Assembly (NCBI GenBank): GCA_002291855.1
Contig: DBAW01000034.1
Coordinates: forward strand, 1 to 6,530
Source: Sphingomonas sp. UBA1000
GTDB taxonomy: Bacteria > Pseudomonadota > Alphaproteobacteria > Sphingomonadales > Sphingomonadaceae
DNA length: 6,530 bases
Direction: 5' to 3'
Made by a program: the position numbers and the translations under genes. Under the pieces are notes generated by a model that was not told the DNA's origin, searched no databases, and saw only the letters and a list, made by a program, of their open reading frames with translations. Of the stretch, positions 5,833 through 6,530 are shown in pieces; the first letter of the stretch is position 1, and each line of letters begins with the position of its first letter.

Positions 5833-6530
5833 GGCAGGGCCGGGCAGGGCGCGCGGCACGGGGGCCGGATGCTGCGATGGGATGCCATCGATCATCCGGC
5901 CATCTGGCTGGCCTATCTGCCGCTGTTCTTCATCCCGTGGTTCATCAAGCTGCCGAGCGCGCAGCAGATGATCGCCGCCGGGGCGGGGCTGGCGGCGTTT
6001 CTCGCGGTCTATTGCCTGTCATTGAAGGCGGCGGGGTGGCGGTTGATCGCCCTCGCGGTCACCGCGCTGCTGCTGTCCTTCGCGCTTGCCTTCACCAACA
6101 GCAACTGGACGGTGATCGCGGTCTATGCCGCGGCGATGATCGCCGAACTTCGCCCCGCCTGGCGTGCGGGCCTGGGGGTGGGCGGCTTTGCCGCCGCCAG
6201 CTCCGGTCTGGCGCTGGCGACCGGGCAGCACCCGCTCTACTGGGTGCTGGGCGTGTTCCTGATGATCATGGTCGGCATCGGCAACATCTCGCGCGCCGCG
6301 TTGCAGGACAAGAACCGGGCGCTGGCCGCTGCACAGGGCGAAGTGCGCCAGTTCGCCGCCGCTGCCGAGCGTGAGCGGATCGGGCGCGACCTGCACGACC
6401 TGCTTGGCCGCACGCTCACCCTGATCGCGATCAAGGCCGATCTCGCCGCGCGGCTTGCCGACACGGCCCCGGACAAGGCCACCGCCGAGATGCGCGATGT
6501 CGCCGCCGCCGCGCGCGAGGGGCTGGCCGA
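5812..6530 (+). CDS. DesK-type sensor histidine kinase (3' truncated by window end)
   Basis: The frame is open from ATG 5812 to the last base, giving 239 residues of an unfinished protein. About six hydrophobic segments (near 31-46, 52-71, 77-94, 99-113, 119-137, 142-157) form a membrane sensor with very short loops. A helical linker (161-190, ALQDKNRALAAAQGEVRQF) leads to the HisKA_3 phosphoacceptor motif ERERIGRDLHDLLGRTL (186-202) with H195 as the predicted phosphorylated histidine. This is the NarL-partnered DesK/LiaS class. The ATP-binding domain lies past the window. The start is uncertain: 5812 is one base after the permease stop but has a weak ribosome site. ATG 5830 is in a duplicated copy of the junction. 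ATG 5869 follows GGGGG (5860-5864) and removes a featureless 19-residue tail before MLRWDAIDHP. Cotranscription with the exporter implies it senses the exporter's substrate or membrane state. Confidence 0.92.
   Translation, partial: MNRPVEMGRAGQGARHGGRMLRWDAIDHPAIWLAYLPLFFIPWFIKLPSAQQMIAAGAGLAAFLAVYCLSLKAAGWRLIALAVTALLLSFALAFTNSNWTVIAVYAAAMIAELRPAWRAGLGVGGFAAASSGLALATGQHPLYWVLGVFLMIMVGIGNISRAALQDKNRALAAAQGEVRQFAAAAERERIGRDLHDLLGRTLTLIAIKADLAARLADTAPDKATAEMRDVAAAAREGLA

Noticed and set aside
4710..5888. 392-codon open frame on the - strand opposite the ABC genes
   Set aside because: It is the antisense shadow of the ATPase and permease, with biased composition and no family features.
5877..6374. 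165-codon + strand open frame overlapping the kinase
   Set aside because: The overlapping frame starting at 5812 carries the DLHD phosphoacceptor motif and membrane helices and stays open to the window end, so this is an out-of-frame shadow.
1..6530. CRISPR arrays, tRNA/rRNA genes, insertion sequences, attachment sites
   Set aside because: I found no regularly spaced repeats, cloverleaf-like sequence, transposase motifs or terminal inverted repeats; the window looks like ordinary chromosomal sequence.

Overview
The window is GC-rich (roughly two-thirds or more G+C by eye) and every gene in it reads on the + strand. Strong G/C preference at third codon positions, an alphaproteobacterial-looking Fur-type site in front of a TonB-dependent receptor, and the general look of the proteins suggest a Gram-negative alphaproteobacterium, most likely a sphingomonad. 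That assignment is inference from style, not from a marker gene.

Layout. Positions 1-180 are the end of an unidentified gene. Positions 231-1019 encode a secreted or envelope-anchored protein of unknown function built from two copies of a 66-residue, two-cysteine domain placed on either side of a hydrophobic segment and a tyrosine-rich linker. A 177-base gap (1020-1196) holds two hairpins and then an AT-richer promoter island with a Fur-like site. It leads into a 722-residue FecA-like TonB-dependent outer membrane receptor (1197-3365). A strong hairpin follows its stop codon. Positions 3529-3996 hold a small SEL1-repeat lipoprotein gene split by one in-frame amber codon at 3775-3777; the frame and its SEL1 character continue on both sides, so it looks like a recent pseudogene.

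From 4138 to the window edge runs a tight operon: ABC ATPase, ABC-2 permease (4-base overlap), and a DesK-type sensor histidine kinase whose end lies outside the window. The kinase frame stays open to the last base. The order ATPase - permease - kinase matches the YvfRSTU-like exporter/two-component arrangement, so a NarL/DesR-type response regulator is predicted just beyond 6530. The leader of this operon (3997-4137) is unusual. It carries two copies of an 11-base TGWCATCCGTC element 41 bases apart, and a near-perfect 11-bp inverted repeat that buries the ribosome binding site and ends at the base before the ATG.

Functionally, the receptor would import an iron chelate or similar ligand across the outer membrane under iron control, while the exporter/kinase operon probably senses and exports a membrane-active compound or maintains the envelope. 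Nothing in the sequence links these two units beyond adjacency. The most useful leads are the operon leader, the amber-interrupted SEL1 gene and the duplicated-domain protein; I do not see evidence for an entirely new multi-gene system.
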